Assembly (NCBI RefSeq): GCF_000419765.1
Contig: NZ_ATTQ01000020.1
Coordinates: 49,298 to 113,297 of the forward strand
Direction of reading: 5' to 3'
Length of the DNA stretch: 64,000 nt
Source: Rhizobium mongolense USDA 1844
Lineage (GTDB): Bacteria > Pseudomonadota > Alphaproteobacteria > Rhizobiales > Rhizobiaceae
The translations under genes were made by a program, and so were the position numbers. Below the pieces are notes generated by a model. That model was given only the letters and a program-made list of their open reading frames with translations. It ran no database searches and was not told the DNA's origin. How positions within the stretch are numbered: position 1 is the first letter of the stretch; every line of letters starts with the position of its first letter. Below, piece after piece: positions 32,147-41,078 of this stretch.

Positions 32147-33100
32147 CTATTCGTGCTTTTTCGCCTGTTTGGCAAGGGGGTGATGCGTCTGAACCAGTTG
32201 CTGCAGCCTTTCTTCAAGGACATGCGTATAGATCTGTGTCGTCGAAATGTCGGAATGTCCGAGGAGTTCTTGAACTACGCGAAGGTCGGCGCCGTTAGCA
32301 AGAAGATGGCTTGCAAAGGCGTGACGCATGACGTGCGGCGAGATCATTGATGGCGTCAATGCGGCACGGATCGCGAGGTTCTTCAGTTCACGGGCAAAAA
32401 CCTGGCGGGGCAGATAGCCTTCCTTGGAGGCTGCCGGAAAAAGCCATGGACTATCAACCGGATCCTTCGCCTTGGCCTTCTCTTCTGCGAGCGACCGGCC
32501 ATAGGCCTTGAGTGCAGCGATTGACGATTGAGATAGAGGTACGAGCCGCTCCTTGTTGCCCTTACCGCGAATGATCAGGAAACGCCCTTCTTGGTCGAGA
32601 ACGCGTGCCGGCAGCGAAACGAGCTCGCTGACGCGCATTCCTGTCGCGTAAAGCAGCTCCAGAAGCGCCAACATTCGCTGGCGCTGCAATTGGCCGTCCG
32701 CGGGATTGTTGGCTTCGGTTTCGGCCTGTGTCAGCAGTCGCGTCACCTCCTCGACGCCCATTGTCTTTGGCAGAGCTCGCGCTTTCTTCGGCGCGTCGAG
32801 AACGCCCGTCGGGTCATCAACCCGCAGGCCTTCGGCATAAAGGAACTTGTAGAATTGCCGCATGGCTGCCAGCCGGCGGGCCTGGGACGAGGACTTGAAG
32901 CCCCGTTTCGAGAGCGAGGAGAGGTAGGCGGCGAGATCGCCGGAGGCCGCTTCGGTCAGCCGCACGCTTTTGCCGTTCAGGAATGCATGGAGGTCGTCCA
33001 GATCGCGCTCGTAGGACTGCAGCGTGTTCACGGCAGCACCTCGCTCTGCACTCATCATCTCGAGAAAGGCTTCCACATGGACGCGGCTCAGATCCTTCAT
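32147..33100 (-). CDS. xerD: Site-specific tyrosine recombinase XerD
   Basis: A 317-aa tyrosine recombinase that resolves chromosome dimers at dif with XerC. It has an N-terminal SAM-like core-binding domain and a catalytic domain carrying TGMRVSELVSLP, HVMRHAFASHLL, GADLRVVQELLGHSDISTTQ and the nucleophile Tyr in IYTHV. Its conserved neighbours (accA, aroK-aroB) mark it as the housekeeping recombinase, not an island integrase. Confidence 0.94.
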   Translation of the reverse strand: MKDLSRVHVEAFLEMMSAERGAAVNTLQSYERDLDDLHAFLNGKSVRLTEAASGDLAAYLSSLSKRGFKSSSQARRLAAMRQFYKFLYAEGLRVDDPTGVLDAPKKARALPKTMGVEEVTRLLTQAETEANNPADGQLQRQRMLALLELLYATGMRVSELVSLPARVLDQEGRFLIIRGKGNKERLVPLSQSSIAALKAYGRSLAEEKAKAKDPVDSPWLFPAASKEGYLPRQVFARELKNLAIRAALTPSMISPHVMRHAFASHLLANGADLRVVQELLGHSDISTTQIYTHVLEERLQQLVQTHHPLAKQAKKHE

Positions 33101-33104
33101 CGGA

Positions 33105-33281
33105 TCACTTCTTCGCCGGTTTGATCGTGCCAGTCGCCGGCGGGTTGATCCGTTCCGACGGGATGCGAATCGTCACGTCGCGTGGCTGTGGCTCCACGAA
33201 GGTCACGAGCGCCACCATACCGCCATAAATCGCCCCAGCGATCATCGCCAGGACAGCCAATAGACGCAAGAGGGTCGGCAT
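33105..33281 (-). CDS. Small membrane protein, 58 aa, upstream of xerD
   Basis: Translation of the minus strand from ATG 33279-33281 gives MPTLLRLLAVLAMIAGAIYG, then GMVALVTFVEPQPRD and a polar, proline-rich tail ending TGTIKPAKK. One N-terminal transmembrane helix (about residues 4-27) is followed by a short exported or cytoplasmic tail. It ends 4 bp before the xerD start, so the two are probably cotranscribed, and is divergent from aroK. The function is unknown. Confidence 0.7.
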   Translation of the reverse strand: MPTLLRLLAVLAMIAGAIYGGMVALVTFVEPQPRDVTIRIPSERINPPATGTIKPAKK

Positions 33282-33427
33282 TTCGCAACTCCATGAGCTC
33301 TGCCTCTTTTATGAAGAAGCGGGTTTGCGTGCAAGAAGCGGCTTTTGAACCATGTTTCCCTGGTCCGCGACTTGACGCTACACCCGCATTTGTCGATACC
33401 GTTTGCAAACAAAGTGTGAATGGACCG

Positions 33428-34018
33428 ATGAGTGACCCAGTTCTGAAAGTGGGAGACAGCCTGAAAGACAGAGCTCGCGCCACGCTCGGATCCCGCAATC
33501 TGATCCTCGTTGGCCTCATGGGGGCCGGCAAATCCTCCGTCGGCCGTATCGTCGCCCATCAGCTGGGTATTCCTTTCATCGACAGCGACGTGGAGATCGA
33601 GCGCGTCTCCCGGATGACCATCTCGGAGCTTTTCGCAGCTTACGGCGAAGATGAGTTCCGCGCGCTGGAAACACGCGTGATGAAACGGTTGCTGAAGAAT
33701 GGGCCGCGCGTGGTATCTACCGGCGGTGGCGCTTTCATCAATGATCGGACGCGAAAGCACATCAAGAAGAGCGGCCTTTCCGTCTGGCTGAAGGCCGATC
33801 TCGACGTGCTGTGGGAGCGGGTCAGCAAGCGCGACACACGCCCGCTCCTGAAGACCGAGAATCCAAAGCAGACGCTCGAAAACCTGATGAACGCGCGATA
33901 CCCGATCTATGCCGAAGCCGACATCACCGTGTTGTCGCGTGATGTGCGTAAGGAAGTCATGGCTGACGAAGTGTTGAAGGCCGTGATCGAAGCCCAAACC
34001 GAAAGTACCGTACCATGA
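33428..34018 (+). CDS. aroK: Shikimate kinase
   Basis: A 196-aa kinase of the shikimate pathway that phosphorylates shikimate at O3. P-loop GLMGAGKSSVGR, substrate residues in FIDSDVEIE and EFRALE, and the lid with STGGGAFI are present. ATG 33428 is chosen because homology begins near there; longer in-frame starts overlap the divergent xerD-side gene. The stop overlaps the aroB start (ATGA). Confidence 0.93.
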   Translation: MSDPVLKVGDSLKDRARATLGSRNLILVGLMGAGKSSVGRIVAHQLGIPFIDSDVEIERVSRMTISELFAAYGEDEFRALETRVMKRLLKNGPRVVSTGGGAFINDRTRKHIKKSGLSVWLKADLDVLWERVSKRDTRPLLKTENPKQTLENLMNARYPIYAEADITVLSRDVRKEVMADEVLKAVIEAQTESTVP

Positions 34019-35145
34019 ATGCGATCACCTCCTCCTCCCAACGAAAGGTTCACGTACCGCTCGGTGAGCGCGCCTACGATATATTGATCGGGTCGGGGCT
34101 GATCGCGCGCGCTGGAGCGGAAATAGCGTCACGGCTGAAGGGTCGCAAAGCTGCGATCATCACGGATGAGCACGTAGCGCCACTCTATCTCGAAGCGCTC
34201 GTTAATAGCCTCGAAGGCTCGGGTATCATGTCCGCGCAGCTTGTGCTGCCCGCCGGCGAGAGGACGAAGAGCTTCGAGCATCTGATGACCGCCTGCGACA
34301 AGATCCTGGAGGCCCGCGTCGAGCGGAATGATTACGTCATTGCGCTTGGCGGCGGCGTTATTGGCGATCTTGCCGGCTTTGCCGCCGGCATCGTGCGTCG
34401 CGGCGTGCGCTTCGTGCAGGTGCCGACGTCGCTGCTTTCGCAGGTGGATTCTTCCGTTGGCGGCAAGACGGGCATCAACAGCCGACACGGCAAAAACCTT
34501 ATCGGCGTCTACCATCAGCCGGATCTGGTCCTTGCCGATACGGATGTTCTTAACTCTCTCAGCGAGCGCGAATTCCGTGCCGGCTATGCAGAAGTTGCGA
34601 AATACGGTCTTATCGACAAGCCGGATTTTTTCGCTTGGCTTGAAACAAACTGGAGCGCCGTCTTTGCCGGCGGCTCTGCGCGTATCGAGGCGATTGCCAC
34701 AAGCTGTCAGGCGAAATCCGATGTCGTGGTCGCTGACGAGCGCGAGAACGGTCCGCGGGCGCTTCTCAATCTCGGCCATACTTTTGGGCACGCTCTGGAG
34801 GCGGCCACCGCCTATGAGAGTGCACGCCTGGTGCACGGCGAAGGCGTTTCGATCGGCATGGTCCTCGCGCATGAATTTTCCGCGCGCATGAATCTCGCAA
34901 GCCCTGATGACGCGAAGCGGGTTGAGAAACATCTGAAAGAGGTCGGCCTGCCGACGCGCATGTCCGATATTCCGGGGGCTCTTCCGCCGGCCGAAAAGCT
35001 GCTCGACGCGATGGCGCAGGACAAGAAAGTGAAAAACGGAAAGTTCACCTTCATCCTGACTCACGGCATTGGCCGGTCGTTCATCGCCGATGACGTGCCG
35101 GCTTCAGAAGTGTTGGCCTTCCTCAAGCAAAAGCAGCCGCAATGA
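34015..35145 (+). CDS. aroB: 3-dehydroquinate synthase
   Basis: A 376-aa NAD- and metal-dependent enzyme making 3-dehydroquinate from DAHP. GGGVIGDLAGFAAGIVRRG, PTSLLSQVDSSVGGKTGIN and the metal ligands in ALLNLGHTFGHALE and LVHGEGVSIGM are all visible. It is coupled to aroK and to the following gene by ATGA overlaps, giving an aroK-aroB-hlyC/corC operon. Confidence 0.95.
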   Translation: MNAITSSSQRKVHVPLGERAYDILIGSGLIARAGAEIASRLKGRKAAIITDEHVAPLYLEALVNSLEGSGIMSAQLVLPAGERTKSFEHLMTACDKILEARVERNDYVIALGGGVIGDLAGFAAGIVRRGVRFVQVPTSLLSQVDSSVGGKTGINSRHGKNLIGVYHQPDLVLADTDVLNSLSEREFRAGYAEVAKYGLIDKPDFFAWLETNWSAVFAGGSARIEAIATSCQAKSDVVVADERENGPRALLNLGHTFGHALEAATAYESARLVHGEGVSIGMVLAHEFSARMNLASPDDAKRVEKHLKEVGLPTRMSDIPGALPPAEKLLDAMAQDKKVKNGKFTFILTHGIGRSFIADDVPASEVLAFLKQKQPQ

Positions 35146-36452
35146 CACGCGAAGGCACGCTGGCATTTCTTGCGGTTTACTGGCCGGAAATCGTTTCCAT
35201 CGTGGCCCTCGTGCTCATATCGGCCTTCTTCGTTGGTTCGGAGACTGCACTGACGGCGGTCTCTCGCAGCCGCATGCATACGCTGGAAGCCAACGGCGAA
35301 AGGCGCGCCGGTCTTGTGCGCCAGCTGATCGAGCGGCGCGACCGGCTGATCGGGGCGCTGCTGATCGGCAACAACTTTGCTAACATCCTGTCTTCGTCTC
35401 TGGCGACCAGCTTGTTTCTCAGTCTCTTCGGCAGCTCGGGCGTGGCGCTTGCAACGCTTGCGATGACGGTGATCCTCGTCATTTTCGCGGAAGTTCTGCC
35501 GAAGAGCTGGGCGATCTCGTCGCCTGACCGTTTTGCATTGAGCGCGGCATTGCCAATCAAGCTCTTTGTCGCTGTCGTCGGTCCGATTTCTTCTCTCGTC
35601 AATGCCGTCGTCCGCGGGATCCTGGGGCGCTTCGGCATCACCCTATCGCGTGAAATCCCGATGCTGACGGCGCACGAGGAGCTGCGCGGTACCGTCGATC
35701 TGTTGCATCGCGAGGGGGCGGTGGTGAAGGCTGACCGGGATCGCCTTGGCGGAATACTCGACCTTAGCCAGCTCGAACTCTCCGACATCATGGTCCACCG
35801 CACGGCGATGCGGGCGATCAATGCAGATGACGCGCCGGAGGTCGTGGTTCGCACGATCCTCGAGAGCCCCTATACCCGCATGCCGCTGTGGCGCGGCACG
35901 ATCGACAACATCATCGGCGTCGTCCACGCAAAAGACTTGCTGCGCGCGCTGGCCGAGCCGAACGTGGAGCCGGAGAATCTCGATATCGTCAAGATTGCCC
36001 AGAAACCCTGGTTCGTGCCGGACAGCACCAATCTCGAAGACCAGCTCAATGCGTTCCTGCGCCGCAAGCAGCACTTCGCCGTCGTCGTCGATGAGTATGG
36101 TGAGGTGCAGGGCATCGTGACGCTCGAGGACATCCTAGAAGAGATCGTCGGCGATATTTCCGATGAGCACGATATCGATATGCAGGGCGTGCGCCAGGAA
36201 TCCGACGGCTCGATCGTTGTCGATGGCAGTGTGCCGATCCGGGACCTGAACCGCGCGCTCGATTGGCAGTTGCCCGACGAAGAGGCGACGACGATCGCCG
36301 GCCTCGTCATCCATGAATCGATGACGATCCCGGAAGAGCGGCAGGCCTTCACTTTTTACGGCAAGCGCTTCATCGTCATGAAGCGCGAGAAGAACCGCAT
36401 CACCAGGCTACGCATCCGCCCTGCTGCGGAGAACGAGACCAAACCGCTCTGA
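35142..36452 (+). CDS. HlyC/CorC (CNNM-type) transporter-associated membrane protein
   Basis: A 436-aa protein with an N-terminal DUF21 membrane domain of about four helices (SAFFVGSETALTAVSRSR near residues 24-45), then a pair of CBS domains (PYTRMPLWRGTIDNIIGVVHAKDLL and HFAVVVDEYGEVQGIVTLEDILEEIVG) and a C-terminal CorC_HlyC domain. Such proteins take part in magnesium/cobalt efflux. The last 45 bp overlap the convergent ABM-type gene. Confidence 0.9.
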   Translation: MTREGTLAFLAVYWPEIVSIVALVLISAFFVGSETALTAVSRSRMHTLEANGERRAGLVRQLIERRDRLIGALLIGNNFANILSSSLATSLFLSLFGSSGVALATLAMTVILVIFAEVLPKSWAISSPDRFALSAALPIKLFVAVVGPISSLVNAVVRGILGRFGITLSREIPMLTAHEELRGTVDLLHREGAVVKADRDRLGGILDLSQLELSDIMVHRTAMRAINADDAPEVVVRTILESPYTRMPLWRGTIDNIIGVVHAKDLLRALAEPNVEPENLDIVKIAQKPWFVPDSTNLEDQLNAFLRRKQHFAVVVDEYGEVQGIVTLEDILEEIVGDISDEHDIDMQGVRQESDGSIVVDGSVPIRDLNRALDWQLPDEEATTIAGLVIHESMTIPEERQAFTFYGKRFIVMKREKNRITRLRIRPAAENETKPL

Positions 36453-36779
36453 CTCTGATCCGGTCGCTCCATGGCTGGTGAGCAGACGCAGGATCTGCAC
36501 TTCTTTCGGCAGTTCGATCAAAAACTCGCTGTCGCGTTCGAGGTGATGGATCTTCGTGGGATCGGTGCCGGCAAAGGTGCTCATCGCCTCGATATTCTCC
36601 CAATAAGAGATCGTCACGAATTCGCTTTCCGTTTCGCGGTCTTCGCGAAAAGTCTGGACACCAAGTGCTTTCTCGATCAGCGGCTTGATGCCCGCTTCGT
36701 AGTTGTAGGCTTCGTATTCGTCAGCCTTGGCTCTTGGCGTACGTCCGCGCCAGATCCGGGCAATCGTCGGCTTCGTCAT
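36408..36779 (-). CDS. ABM-fold (antibiotic biosynthesis monooxygenase-like) protein, 123 aa
   Basis: A small ferredoxin-like alpha/beta protein: TKPTIARIWRGRTP at the start and FVTISYWENIEAMSTFAG in the middle fit the ABM/dimeric barrel fold. The C-terminal 15 or so residues are encoded in the overlap with the convergent hlyC/corC gene. The ATG is preceded by AAGGAGG at 8-nt spacing, but that Shine-Dalgarno lies in a hairpin. The function is unknown. Confidence 0.7.
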   Translation of the reverse strand: MTKPTIARIWRGRTPRAKADEYEAYNYEAGIKPLIEKALGVQTFREDRETESEFVTISYWENIEAMSTFAGTDPTKIHHLERDSEFLIELPKEVQILRLLTSHGATGSESERFGLVLRSRADA

Positions 36780-36787
36780 CCCTGTTT

Positions 36788-36806
36788 CCTCCTTGGTGAA
36801 AGGAGG
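36788..36806 (-). promoter_or_regulatory. Shine-Dalgarno-sequestering hairpin before the ABM-type gene
   Basis: On the minus strand CCTCCTT pairs perfectly with AAGGAGG (7 bp, 5-nt loop). AAGGAGG is the ideal ribosome-binding site, ending 8 nt before the ATG at 36779. When folded it should hide the site; a thermosensor or low-expression switch is possible. Confidence 0.5.
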
Positions 36807-36835
36807 GCAAACGCCTATATGAGGGACGTGTTCCG

Positions 36836-37117
36836 CTACCAGCTGGTTGCTTCGCCGGGTGCGGCGAGCTCTACGGCGAGCGCATGCAGCCCTGCGTCGA
36901 GTTCCGGCTTCAGCAGTTCGGTGACGGCGCGGTGGCGGGCGAGCCTCGTCATTCCTGCAAACTTGGCTGAGACGATGCGCACGCGCATGTGCGTTTCACC
37001 GGTGCCGGTGAAACCCGGCTGATGGCCGGCATGCAGGCGGCTTTCGTTGATGACGCTCAGGCGCTCGGGCGCAAAAGCTTCGGTCAGTTTTTCTTCGATG
37101 CGGGTCTCAAGGGTCAC
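36836..37117 (-). CDS. bolA: BolA family protein, 93 aa
   Basis: A small BolA-fold protein that works with monothiol glutaredoxins in Fe-S and iron homeostasis. Features include ESRLHAGHQPGFTGTGETHMRV with the conserved histidine, and the RLARHRAV...ELDAGLHALAV helix region. It is divergent from the J-domain gene. Length is normal for the family. Confidence 0.88.
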   Translation of the reverse strand: MTLETRIEEKLTEAFAPERLSVINESRLHAGHQPGFTGTGETHMRVRIVSAKFAGMTRLARHRAVTELLKPELDAGLHALAVELAAPGEATSW

Positions 37118-37224
37118 GATTTCGTCCAGTTGCTTCGCAAAAAGGGGGTTCCCACCAAGCCAGCAACATTCGTGTTTGTCAATTCTTGTCGTCGCTTCGC
37201 GGCAGGCCCATAATTAGCGCCGTC

Positions 37225-37839
37225 ATGAGACTCGATTCCAAATATTTCGATCGCATCCGCACCCGCCGCAAGCGCGAGCAGGAAACCGAGCAGGCTCCTC
37301 CGACCTGCCAGTGGGACGGCTGTGATAAAAAAGGCGTGCATCGCGCTCCTGTCGGACGCAATGCCGAAGGGCAGTTCTTTCTTTTCTGCTTCGAGCACGT
37401 CAAGGAATACAACAAGGGCTACAATTATTTTTCCGGCCTCTCGGACGGCGAAATCGCCCGCTACCAGAAGGAGGCGGTCACCGGGCATCGTCCGACCTGG
37501 ACCGTTGGCGTCAACAAGGCGGCGAAGGACAGCCCGCTGCATTCGGACATCCGCTCCGGCGCCTATAGCCGTGTGCGCGATCCCTTCGGCTTCGTCAGCG
37601 GCGCCAAGGGCAGCGGTCCGCGTTTTCCCGAGCAGCGCAAGTTGAAGAGCCTGGAGGCCAAGGCCTTCGACACGATGGGCCTGCAGGCAAGTGCCACCTC
37701 TTCTGAGATCAAGACCCGCTACAAGGAACTGGTCAAGAAGCATCATCCCGATGCCAACGGCGGGGACCGCGGTTCCGAAGAGCGCTTCCGCGCCGTCATC
37801 CAGGCCTATCAATTGTTGAAGCAGAACGGTTTTTGTTAA
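37225..37839 (+). CDS. J-domain protein (DnaJ-like), 204 aa
   Basis: The N-terminal half carries a cysteine pair in CQWDGCDKKG and is otherwise family-specific. The C-terminal about 65 residues form a J domain with KTRYKELVKKHHPDANGG, including the HPD motif that stimulates DnaK ATPase. ATG 37225 begins the conserved MRLDSKYFDRIR block; an upstream in-frame extension overlaps the bolA promoter region. Confidence 0.87.
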   Translation: MRLDSKYFDRIRTRRKREQETEQAPPTCQWDGCDKKGVHRAPVGRNAEGQFFLFCFEHVKEYNKGYNYFSGLSDGEIARYQKEAVTGHRPTWTVGVNKAAKDSPLHSDIRSGAYSRVRDPFGFVSGAKGSGPRFPEQRKLKSLEAKAFDTMGLQASATSSEIKTRYKELVKKHHPDANGGDRGSEERFRAVIQAYQLLKQNGFC

Positions 37840-38146
37840 TTCCTGTCCTTGCTCTCCGCCTTCAATCGGGTATGGTCCAAATCGGCTGAGGCCGCAGGCA
37901 ACCGCGGCATGCATCTGTGCGTTTTGCCAACGCCGCCTTTGCCAACCTTCCGGACGCGGCGTTTCTTGTCCGGGACTTTGTTCCAGAATGCTCGCAAGCG
38001 GTCAATTATCCCGCCGAGGTTTCGCTTCAGTCCCGGAGAAGTATCGCCGACGTTCCCACCTTGAACGGGCGCAGAACAAAGCTGCGGCGTCATGGTTGCG
38101 AAATGGCCTGATAGTACGGCCGGGTGGAAGCACCCGCCTTGGAGAC
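37840..38146. other. Gap upstream of cobS, no gene recognised
   Basis: About 300 bp without a convincing coding region. Reading frames continue upstream from cobS but have no conserved content. I looked for a B12-box/cobalamin riboswitch and did not recognise one. It presumably contains the cobST promoter. Confidence 0.4.
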
Positions 38147-39142
38147 ATGATGAGCAAGATTGACCTTGATATTTCCGAGCTTCCAGACACCACCGTTTCG
38201 GTCAGGGAGGTCTTCGGGATCGATTCCGATATCCGCGTTCCGGCTTACAGCAAGGGCGATGCCTACGTTCCGGACCTGGATAACGACTATCTCTTCGACC
38301 GCGAGACGACGCTCGCCATTCTTGCAGGTTTTGCCCACAACCGCCGCGTCATGATCTCCGGCTACCACGGCACCGGTAAATCCTCTCACATCGAGCAGGT
38401 CGCTGCCCGCCTCAATTGGCCCTGCGTGCGCATCAACCTCGACAGCCACGTCAGCCGTATCGATCTCGTCGGCAAGGACGCGATCGTCGTCAAGGACGGC
38501 CTTCAGGTCACGGAATTCAAGGACGGCATCCTGCCTTGGGCCTATCAGCACAATGTCGCGCTCGTCTTCGATGAATATGACGCCGGCCGCCCGGACGTCA
38601 TGTTCGTCATCCAGCGCGTGCTGGAATCGTCAGGCCGCCTGACGCTGCTCGATCAGAGCCGCGTCATTCGTCCGCATCCGGCCTTCCGCCTCTTTGCGAC
38701 GGCAAACACCATCGGCCTCGGCGACACCACCGGCCTCTATCATGGCACGCAGCAGATCAACCAGGCGCAGATGGACCGCTGGTCGATCGTCACCACGTTG
38801 AATTACCTGCCGCACGACCATGAAGTGAACATCGTCACCGCCAAGGTGAAGAGCTTCCAGAAGGACAAGAATGGCCGCGATACCGTTTCCAAGATGGTCC
38901 GCGTCGCCGATCTGACACGCGCTTCCTTCATGAACGGCGATCTGTCGACTGTCATGAGCCCGCGTACGGTCATCACCTGGGCCGAAAACGCCGATATCTT
39001 CGGTGACCTCGCCTTCGCCTTCCGCGTCACCTTCCTCAACAAGTGCGACGAGCTGGAGCGTCCGCTGGTCGCCGAGCACTATCAGCGCGCCTTTGGTGTC
39101 GAGCTCAAGGAGAGCGCAGCCAACATCGTGCTGGAGGCTTAA
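38147..39142 (+). CDS. cobS: Cobaltochelatase subunit CobS
   Basis: A 331-aa AAA+ subunit of the aerobic cobaltochelatase (CobN-CobS-CobT) that inserts cobalt into hydrogenobyrinic acid a,c-diamide. Walker A is GYHGTGKSSHIEQ, Walker B VALVFDEYDAG, and sensor residues lie in FRLFATANTIGLGD. ATG 38147 (or the adjacent ATG 38150) begins the conserved MMSKIDLDISELP segment. cobT follows after 12 bp. Confidence 0.95.
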   Translation: MMSKIDLDISELPDTTVSVREVFGIDSDIRVPAYSKGDAYVPDLDNDYLFDRETTLAILAGFAHNRRVMISGYHGTGKSSHIEQVAARLNWPCVRINLDSHVSRIDLVGKDAIVVKDGLQVTEFKDGILPWAYQHNVALVFDEYDAGRPDVMFVIQRVLESSGRLTLLDQSRVIRPHPAFRLFATANTIGLGDTTGLYHGTQQINQAQMDRWSIVTTLNYLPHDHEVNIVTAKVKSFQKDKNGRDTVSKMVRVADLTRASFMNGDLSTVMSPRTVITWAENADIFGDLAFAFRVTFLNKCDELERPLVAEHYQRAFGVELKESAANIVLEA

Positions 39143-39154
39143 GGCCCGTCGATC

Positions 39155-41056
39155 ATGGCATCACGTGGTGACAATTCGAAAGCAAGGCCGAACGGCCCCG
39201 TCGACGTCGAGCCCTTGCGGCGCGCGATAACCGGCTGCGTGCGCGCGATTGCAGGCGATGGCGAGGTCGAGGTGACTTTTGCCAACGAGCGCCCCGGCAT
39301 GACGGCTGAGCGTATTCGGCTACCGGAGCTTTCCAAGCGGCCAACGGCGCATGAGCTGGCGGTGACGCGCGGTCTAGGCGACTCCATGGCGCTTCGGCTT
39401 GCCTGCCACGATGAGAAGGTGCACGCGACGATGGCGCCGCAGGGCTCTGACGCGCGGGCGATCTTCGACGCCGTCGAGCAGGCGCGCGTCGAATCGATCG
39501 GCACGCTGCGCATGGAGGGCGTGGCTGCCAACCTGCGTTCGATGACCGAGGAGAAGTACTCCAAGGCGAATTTCACCGGCATCGAGCGGCAGGAGGATGC
39601 GCCGATCGGCGAAGCCGTCGCCATGATGGTGCGTGAGAAGCTGACCGGCCAGAAGCCGCCGGCCTCTGCGGGAAAGGTTCTCGATCTCTGGCGGTCCTTC
39701 ATAGAAGAGAAGGCGGGTTCCGAACTCGATGACCTTACAAGCGTCATCAACGACCAGCAGGCGTTCTCGAAGGTGATCCGCCACATGCTCTCCGCCATGG
39801 AAATGGCGGAAGAATACGGCGACGACGACAGCGATCCCGACCAGGACAACGAGCAGGATCAGGAAGACCAGCCGAACGGCGACGAGTCGGATCAGGACGA
39901 GGTCGATGACGACGCGGGCACCGACGCCGCGCCGGTCGAAGATAGCGAACTTGCCGATGAGCAGATGGAGGACGGCGAGACCGAAGGCGCCGAGATCTCC
40001 GACGACGACATGATGGAAGAGGGCGAGGACGATTCGGAAACACCGGGCGAAACCCGTCGTCCAAACACGCCCTTTGCCGATTTCAACGAGAAGGTCGACT
40101 ATCACGTCTTTACTGAAGAGTTCGACGAGATCATCACCGCCGAGGAGCTTTGCGACGCTGCCGAGCTGGAGCGCCTGCGTGCCTTCCTCGACAAGCAGCT
40201 CGCGCACCTGCAGGGCGCTGTCGGCCGGCTCGCAAATCGACTGCAGCGTCGCCTGATGGCGCAACAGAACCGCTCCTGGGACTTCGATCTGGAAGAGGGC
40301 TATCTCGATACCGCCCGCCTGCAGCGCATCATCATCGATCCGATGCAGCCGCTTTCCTTCAAGATGGAGCGTGACACGCAGTTCCGCGACACGGTCGTGA
40401 CGCTGCTGATCGACAATTCTGGCTCCATGCGCGGGCGCCCGATCACCGTAGCAGCTACCTGCGCCGATATTCTGGCCCGCACGCTCGAGCGTTGCGGCGT
40501 CAAGGTCGAGATCCTTGGCTTCACGACCAAGGCCTGGAAGGGCGGGCAGGCGCGCGAGAGCTGGCTTGCCGGCGGCAAGCCGCAGACGCCCGGCCGCCTC
40601 AACGACTTGCGTCACATCATCTACAAGTCCGCAGACGCGCCGTGGCGCCGTGCGCGCACCAATCTCGGCCTGATGATGCGCGAAGGGCTTTTGAAGGAAA
40701 ATATCGACGGCGAGGCGCTGATCTGGGCGCATAATCGTCTTCTTGCTCGCCGCGAACAGCGCCGCATCCTGATGATGATCTCCGACGGTGCGCCGGTCGA
40801 CGATTCCACGCTTTCGGTCAATCCCGGCAATTACCTCGAGCGTCATCTGCGCGCCGTGATCGAGCAGATCGAGACCCGTTCGCCGGTCGAACTGCTTGCG
40901 ATCGGCATCGGCCATGACGTGACGCGCTATTATCGCCGCGCTGTGACCATCGTCGACGCGGATGAGCTTGCCGGTGCGATGACCGAGCAGCTTGCCTCGC
41001 TTTTCGAAGATCAGGCAGCGCAGCCGCGTGGCGGCCGTTTGCGACGTGCAAGCTGA
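39155..41056 (+). CDS. cobT: Cobaltochelatase subunit CobT
   Basis: A 633-aa partner of CobS. The middle region (about 215-310) is extremely acidic (DDDSDPDQDNEQDQEDQ) and links an N-terminal helical part to a C-terminal von Willebrand A domain with the MIDAS motif DNSGSMRGRP (about 425-434). The VWA/AAA+ arrangement mirrors magnesium chelatase BchD/BchI. Cytoplasmic; operon with cobS. Confidence 0.95.
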   Translation: MASRGDNSKARPNGPVDVEPLRRAITGCVRAIAGDGEVEVTFANERPGMTAERIRLPELSKRPTAHELAVTRGLGDSMALRLACHDEKVHATMAPQGSDARAIFDAVEQARVESIGTLRMEGVAANLRSMTEEKYSKANFTGIERQEDAPIGEAVAMMVREKLTGQKPPASAGKVLDLWRSFIEEKAGSELDDLTSVINDQQAFSKVIRHMLSAMEMAEEYGDDDSDPDQDNEQDQEDQPNGDESDQDEVDDDAGTDAAPVEDSELADEQMEDGETEGAEISDDDMMEEGEDDSETPGETRRPNTPFADFNEKVDYHVFTEEFDEIITAEELCDAAELERLRAFLDKQLAHLQGAVGRLANRLQRRLMAQQNRSWDFDLEEGYLDTARLQRIIIDPMQPLSFKMERDTQFRDTVVTLLIDNSGSMRGRPITVAATCADILARTLERCGVKVEILGFTTKAWKGGQARESWLAGGKPQTPGRLNDLRHIIYKSADAPWRRARTNLGLMMREGLLKENIDGEALIWAHNRLLARREQRRILMMISDGAPVDDSTLSVNPGNYLERHLRAVIEQIETRSPVELLAIGIGHDVTRYYRRAVTIVDADELAGAMTEQLASLFEDQAAQPRGGRLRRAS

Positions 41057-41078
41057 TGCCGAAGGGAACCGGCGCTTA

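Noticed and set aside
32147..33100. Tyrosine recombinase considered as the island integrase
   Set aside because: Sequence and neighbourhood (accA, aroK-aroB) are those of the housekeeping XerD, and it lies more than 6 kb outside the island repeats.
37840..38146. Cobalamin riboswitch upstream of cobST
   Set aside because: No B12-box-like sequence was found in the gap.
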